Below, in pieces: positions 59,410 to 64,000 of a stretch of 64,000 nucleotides of DNA. The position numbers and the translations under genes are program-made. This stretch comes from Petrosia ficiformis. Lineage: Eukaryota; Porifera; Demospongiae; Haplosclerida; Petrosiidae. Each line of letters starts with the position of its first letter. The first letter of the stretch is position 1. Where the stretch lies: the NCBI GenBank assembly GCA_947044365.1, contig OX345637.1, forward strand, positions 11,993,076 through 12,057,075, in the 5' to 3' direction. A model generated the notes under the pieces. That model saw only the letters and a program-made list of their open reading frames with translations. It had not been told where the DNA came from and searched no databases.

Positions 59410-61725
59410 TTATAGTCTGTTTCCCAGTTCCCATGACAACCGATCACACTCCTTCTTCAGTGTTATATTCTCTTGCTTCAAAGCTTTAATTTGTCGTCTA
59501 TATCTAAAATAACATTTAAATTATTAACTTTCAATAGTGATGGAAAATTTCATTTCGATATGATACTTGGTAGTTTTGGACTCATTATCAATATGGTATC
59601 AACCACAACTACCCCAAAAGGGGCATGGTAGTTCAGTGTCGACTCTGGACTCTGGAGCAATACTCGATACCACGAATAAAAAAATCAAGTATTAGTAATG
59701 CCATCACTAACTTTCAGTTTTTAAGTAGACTGTAGACATGCTCAATACATAGTATTTGGCTTCTGTAGATAATCATCTAAATTTAAAAATAGTGTTCAAC
59801 TTTTATATAGTGGAACCCCTTTATTCTGGACACCATTGGGGCAAATATAAGGGTAATGAATACAGGGGTGTCCTCATTTCAGAGGTGAATTTATATTATG
59901 AAGCACAGTTTGGGACATTTGTAAGTGCCTTAGCACAGGGGTGTCCTCAATAGAGGGGTTTCACTGTAGTGTACATACATGTAAGTGTGGCTTAACTCTC
60001 AAAAAGATTATTTCTAAACAAAATCATTTTGTATTTATACTTACTGGTAGCTAAATATAGAATGTACTAAATATAGAATAGCCGTCTATCTTACATATAT
60101 TATAAGGACTACAATAATTGGACAGACAAGTACAAGATACTACAACAATTACAACAATATGTCAAATACTACAATAATACTATATACAAAACAATCATTA
60201 CAATTATTGTGAGTCATATTCCACAAGAAGCACTGTGTTGTATGTAGAAATAACAGTGTGTACACAAGTTAAAGATGTATTAACATTAAGGGTTCAGGCA
60301 CTGAAGGAGGAGAGATCAGTAACCCTAGCGTTAACTAAAAAGCAAGTAGATAATACATGTGCCTGAAGCCTACATGGTGACATGGACCTATCTTGTTTCA
60401 TGTCTCGTCGAAGCTTACCACACTGGGATAAAACAAATAGATTTGTGATAATAATAGTCTAATTTTCAGACCTGGGTCTAGGAATGAGACTTTACTTACT
60501 TGCCGAGTTCATCATTTTTGGATAATAGAATTTCAACAGTTGCTAATATGTGTTGATGAAGGAATGGAGAGAAGAGAGAAAGGTGTGTGAGAGTGGTGTT
60601 AGATTTCAGACAATGGAGTAAACTTGTTGTGCCCTGTTCTCCAAACCGGTTTTCAGAGAGGACAAGGTGCTGTAATGTACTGCATGGAACAATATTATAC
60701 ATAAAATATAGTTATATAATTATGGTTTATAATAATTATTATTGATAATTTGGTTATTTTGTGAGTGATACAGATTATATATACTGTACTATATGTGTTG
60801 GGTGTTTTGAAGTGTAGAGTGTGTTATCTAATGGAGACCTTGCATTGTAAATATAAAAAGATTTATTCCGCTAGTGTGTTTGGTTGCATTTAGCATTATG
60901 CTTTTTAAAATGTGATCAGGTGACTAGTACTGTATATGAAAATGTCATTGACTCAATGTCACATGATTACTCAGTTATGTTATCATTTGGTGCTATATGT
61001 GGTTTAATGTTTAATGATGTGACAGCTTTTCTGTGATCTTATTGACTAATGTAATAATGTACAATTTTTTTGTACTCGCCTATTTTTTCCAAAGCAGTAC
61101 TGAGTGAATCTACTCCTCCATCACTAATAGCATTACCATGAAGTGACAAATAAGCTAGACTAATATTGTGTAGTATAGCATCAGCAAGATGGATGCAACC
61201 TTCATCTCTAATATCACATGATGATAAGTCTAGAGTATTCAATGTATCAGTGTTACGTAATCCCCAACTGATAAACTCCGCCCCCTCATTACCTATTGCT
61301 CTATTACCACTTAAATTTAACATTACAAGTCCTTGCATTCTTTCAACCAACGAAGCTAAACCATGTTTACCAATGTCACATGATTTTAATGAAAGTTTTT
61401 TCAATGATTGGGTGTGGTTTAGGATACTGGCAAGCAGTGTGACCCCCAAGTCCCCGATATCTTTGTTATTATTCAAAATAAGTTCTTGTAACATTGGTAT
61501 TCGTGGAAGAGATTTAGTGATTCCTAATACACCATTGATATCAATGAGATTATAGCTCAGATTGAGGGACATCAGAGATGGGTGTGTCTCAAGATGTTGC
61601 ACAACATTTGCCACACCTAGTCCTGTGATACCACTCTGAGCTATATATAATTTTATCAGAGTAGCACACTGTTGGGTTGCTATGGCAACAAACTCAGCAC
61701 CCATATCTCCATCGTGTAAGTCCAT
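59410..61725 (-). CDS. Leucine-rich repeat protein with C-terminal coiled coil (partial model)
   Basis: Exons read: 61725-61076 and 60679-60500 (phase 2 junction), then 60422-60388 and 59503-59410 (phase 2 junction). The first two encode at least seven ribonuclease-inhibitor/NLR-type LRRs of ~28 residues, for example LNLSYNLIDINGV, LSLKSCDIGKHGL, LDLSSCDIRDEGC and LSLHGNAISDGGV. The last two give a charged, coiled-coil tail (KLRRDMKQDRYRRQIKALKQ) ending at 59410. The junction 60500/60422 is out by one base as I read it, so one boundary or base is wrong. Such LRRs are protein-interaction surfaces; no NACHT or other domain is visible. The true start lies upstream, where the sequence is frame-shifted (61740-62040). 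The gene may be decaying. Confidence 0.6.
59535..59709. mobile_element. hAT-type MITE, 175 bp
   Basis: TAGTGATGG at the left and CCATCACTA at the right, with target duplication ACTTTCAA / ACTTTCAG (7 of 8). It lies in the last intron of the LRR gene. Confidence 0.75.
59808..59966. mobile_element. pogo/Tigger-type MITE, 159 bp
   Basis: The ends TAGTGGAACCCCTTTATT and, inverted, CAGTGAAACCCCTCTATT are followed by GGACACC. TA target sites lie on both sides (59806-59807 and 59967-59968). Also within the last intron of the LRR gene. Confidence 0.8.
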
Positions 61726-61739
61726 TTGAGTACCATATA

Positions 61740-62040
61740 AAAAGACTCAATGTGCATTGATGACAGAATGGTTGCTAATGACTGTGCACCATTTCAGTAA
61801 CATTGTTTAGTCGTAAAGTGAGAGATATAAAGTTTTTAATTGCTAATACTGGTTCTATCAATGAATTCACTCCCTTATCACTGCAGCTCCAATATTAGAG
61901 TATTCAAAGACTTAGAAATCTCTAGAGTTTCTCGACACAACTCAGAAATGGTTTTATCTCCTTCCTGACATACAAGTGTAAAGTTTTAGATGTCTTAATG
62001 GCGGACAGTGTTAGATGAGCTTCTTTCAGATTGTTGACAG
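61740..62040 (-). pseudogene. Decayed 5' part of the LRR gene
   Basis: Reading minus strand, LRR-like pieces appear in successive frames: NNLKEAHLTLSAIKTSKTLH, then GDKTISELCRETLEISKSL, then DKGVNSLIEPVLAIKNFISL. At least two or three single-base shifts separate them and connect them to the intact frame at 61725. This suggests pseudogenisation or poor base quality here. Confidence 0.5.
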
Positions 62041-62069
62041 TTAGTCTTCAACGGCCGGCCATGGCCGGC

Positions 62070-62111
62070 ATGCACTCCATGTATGCATGCGCATGCATAC
62101 ATGGAGTGCAT
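62070..62111. repeat. Perfect 42-bp palindrome
   Basis: ATGCACTCCATGTATGCATG plus C, then its exact inverse, with no spacer. A second palindrome (CCGGCCATGGCCGG) abuts it on the left. The centre contains TGCGCATGCA, close to an NRF-1 half-palindrome. Confidence 0.85.
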
Positions 62112-62589
62112 ATGCAGTAAAAAATAATGGGCGGGGCTAGCAATTACGCGCACTATGATATTATAGTTAATTAAGTTCGCAATTAATTCTCGATCACGAT
62201 TCTCGCTCGTATACGAGTAGACTAATAAGTCATGGGATACAGATAACATACACAGGTAATTTATACTTACTGAGGACAAATCTACTGATAGTCGGACAAT
62301 TCAGTATTCATCTTGTTGGGAAAGAGAAAAATCTATCTTATTTTACAGTATTACTATAAAGGTTATGGAACATTTTACCTTCATAATTATATTGTACTTT
62401 CTTTATTGATTAGTTCTTCTGAACTCAATCTAAAAAAAAATATTTACCTTTATTGTACTGCTTTAATGAAAAAAACATCGAGTGGTAGAACTGAATCAGC
62501 AAACAGAACAAATGACAGTGAAGTAAGAAATTACACAACAAAATAATGCAGTACATAAACAATCATTATAGTGAAACCATTGCAATAGT

Positions 62590-63165
62590 TTATGTGTTTC
62601 TTGCAACGACTACACCAACAAAAGATCCACCAATAAACCCTGCAAGTCCTCCTATCACTCCTCCTGCAACTGTCCCTATTACTGGAACAACTGAACCGAT
62701 AACAGCTCCAGTTACAGCAGCACCACCTACACCAACAGTTGCACCAATAATTGGTTTCGCTGATGGATTCAAGATGTTATCGACATGTTGTCGCGTCCTG
62801 TGAACAAATACATTCCCAGATATGCTGTGAATACAGTAGAGGATAAAATTCCACCCAGTAAAAGAAAGAGCTTCAGTTAGCCTTCCAATGAAACAGGCAG
62901 TTGCTTTTATTGCTTCGTAAAATTCCTTGAGAATAATTTTTGTAGAATTGTAAGCGACCTCAAGTCCCCTCCGTATTAATGCTAAAACATTTGTGATACT
63001 AGTAATCACCCACTCTCCTATTTGGACACCATTTTCAGCCACAGTATCAACAATGCATGTGGCAATTCGTCTTACAACTTCCTCTGTAAGTTGGCAGGAG
63101 ATATCACTCAGGATATTGCGAATAAAATCACAAACGGTAGAATAGAGTGTTGCTGCAGTCGACAT
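62590..63165 (-). CDS. Orphan protein with C-terminal glycine-zipper membrane hairpin
   Basis: Intronless, 191 aa, ATG at 63165. I do not recognise the family. Residues 1-130 are amphipathic helices with scattered Cys (LTEEVVRRIATCIVDTVAE, IRRGLEVAYNSTKIILKEF). Residues ~137-190 are very rich in Gly, Val, Ile and Ala, with repeated GxxxG spacing (VGVGGAAVTGAVIGS, GTVAGGVIGGLAGFIGGSFV) and a Pro near the middle. This suggests a hairpin of two tightly packed membrane helices. Similar glycine-zipper tails occur in IFI6/ISG12-type proteins and in pore-forming or membrane-inserting proteins, but no homology is claimed. There is no signal peptide, so membrane insertion would be post-translational. 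Confidence 0.7.
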   Translation of the reverse strand: MSTAATLYSTVCDFIRNILSDISCQLTEEVVRRIATCIVDTVAENGVQIGEWVITSITNVLALIRRGLEVAYNSTKIILKEFYEAIKATACFIGRLTEALSFTGWNFILYCIHSISGNVFVHRTRQHVDNILNPSAKPIIGATVGVGGAAVTGAVIGSVVPVIGTVAGGVIGGLAGFIGGSFVGVVVARNT

Positions 63166-63257
63166 GATGAGAATTTATAACGTTATGCGCAAACGTTGGA
63201 AAGGGACTCTCCCTGGGGCAAACCCGCACTATATATATTATAATTATATATATTATA

Positions 63258-63945
63258 GTCTGGCGTAGCCACACCCTTCGCACAGAGGATATATATATTA
63301 CCGGATGGGGGAAGGAGAAAAAGCGGAAACGGCGAAAACTGATAATAAACATTACATTTGTGATGAACAAAATCATGTTTAGCAAAGTTGTTGATGTTTA
63401 TAAAGTCATTGATAGAAAGTCATGGATGTTACACAAAAAATGTAGATTACCAATGTGGTTGCGGCATGTCAGCATTCTATTGTCCAAAACGCCCACGCTT
63501 TGTTGGATCAGGCAAATGTCCGCCCTTTGATGTTACTTTGTAGGATACAAGATTAGAATGGGACGTTGTTGTATGTGTGATGTATATATAGACTTAGTGA
63601 GAGAATGGAATGTTGGGAGAATAAGTGAAAAATACCGTTCGCTTGCAGACTTGAGTGGATGCTGTGCCTTGCAGTAATTAGTAACAAAGGTCGAGGTGAC
63701 TCTACTAACAGGATATGGAATAACCATTTGCTTTGCATGGTTGCCAGTTGTGTATGCACTGCAAACACTCGTCTTGCTGTTTTTCTGTATCTAACAAAGC
63801 ATGATTTTGACATCACTGGCTTTCATAACAACTCTTCTTTCCAGCAAAGCAAGTTAGAATCCTCAGTGTTTTATACTCGAGAGGCATAAAGCTGCTTGTG
63901 AAACACCCGCCCACATAATTACCAAGAGTGTGGCTACGCCAGATA
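63258..63945. mobile_element. TIR element with TCTGGCGTAGCCACAC ends, ~690 bp
   Basis: GTCTGGCGTAGCCACACCCT (63258) and the inverse of TCTGGCGTAGCCACACTCTT (ending about 63945) form ~20-bp terminal repeats, with TA adjoining each. The interior holds small ORFs on both strands (63533-63889) with no recognised motif. The termini fall in the GTCTGG group. Confidence 0.65.
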
Positions 63946-64000
63946 GTGGAGGGCTGTTCCGTTCTCCTCCTCTAAGAAATCATGAGTGCTCATCACACAG

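Overview
The window is metazoan nuclear DNA. It is AT-rich, with short spliceosomal genes among dense repeats, and it contains eS25 ribosomal protein, acyl-CoA-binding protein and an SLC2A13-type H+/myo-inositol transporter. Small introns, AIG1-type GTPase, LRR, secreted vWA and RecQ-like sequences, and several intronless genes with no recognisable homologues fit a demosponge best (Amphimedon-like). That assignment is inference from gene style, not proof.

Layout. 1-9.66 kb: a degenerate tandem array of repeat units with one AIG1/GIMAP-like GTPase (2838-3946, one apparent frameshift) embedded in it. A copy of that gene's promoter (2681-2801) recurs at 9665-9790 in front of an unrelated, unrecognised multi-exon gene (to 11077). 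11-15 kb: hAT remnants, one with a 20-bp minisatellite inside it, then a CATA microsatellite. 16.2-18.7 kb: a secreted vWA-domain protein on the minus strand with a tRNA-derived fold-back in intron 1. 18.7-27.5 kb: no supported protein gene, but 5S-rRNA-like and tRNA-like sequences, tandem repeats, a clean hAT copy (8-bp target duplication) and a MITE. 27.5-41 kb: the repeat array again, with younger hAT and TTAA-target insertions.

41.9-45.4 kb is the most interesting block. Three intronless genes (211, 463 and 211 aa) carry four diverged copies of one roughly 200-residue module that I cannot assign to any known domain. The 463- and 211-aa genes are divergent over a 163-bp spacer with a TATA box and a CACGTG E-box. 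The third protein ends in a CaaX box. This may be an undescribed lineage-specific family.

47.1-47.5 kb is a near-perfect 396-bp palindrome. 47.7-55.2 kb is a six-exon SLC2A13-like transporter whose phases all join, giving 622 aa. Its intron 1 holds a 570-bp element with ~80-bp terminal inverted repeats around a RecQ-helicase first exon. Its intron 2 holds a hAT element. Then come acyl-CoA-binding protein (minus), eS25 (plus), an LRR/coiled-coil gene with a decayed 5' part (minus) and an intronless protein with a C-terminal glycine-zipper (minus).

The genes do not form an obvious pathway. Housekeeping genes sit beside innate-immunity-like families (GTPase, LRR) and orphan genes in a transposon-rich neighbourhood.
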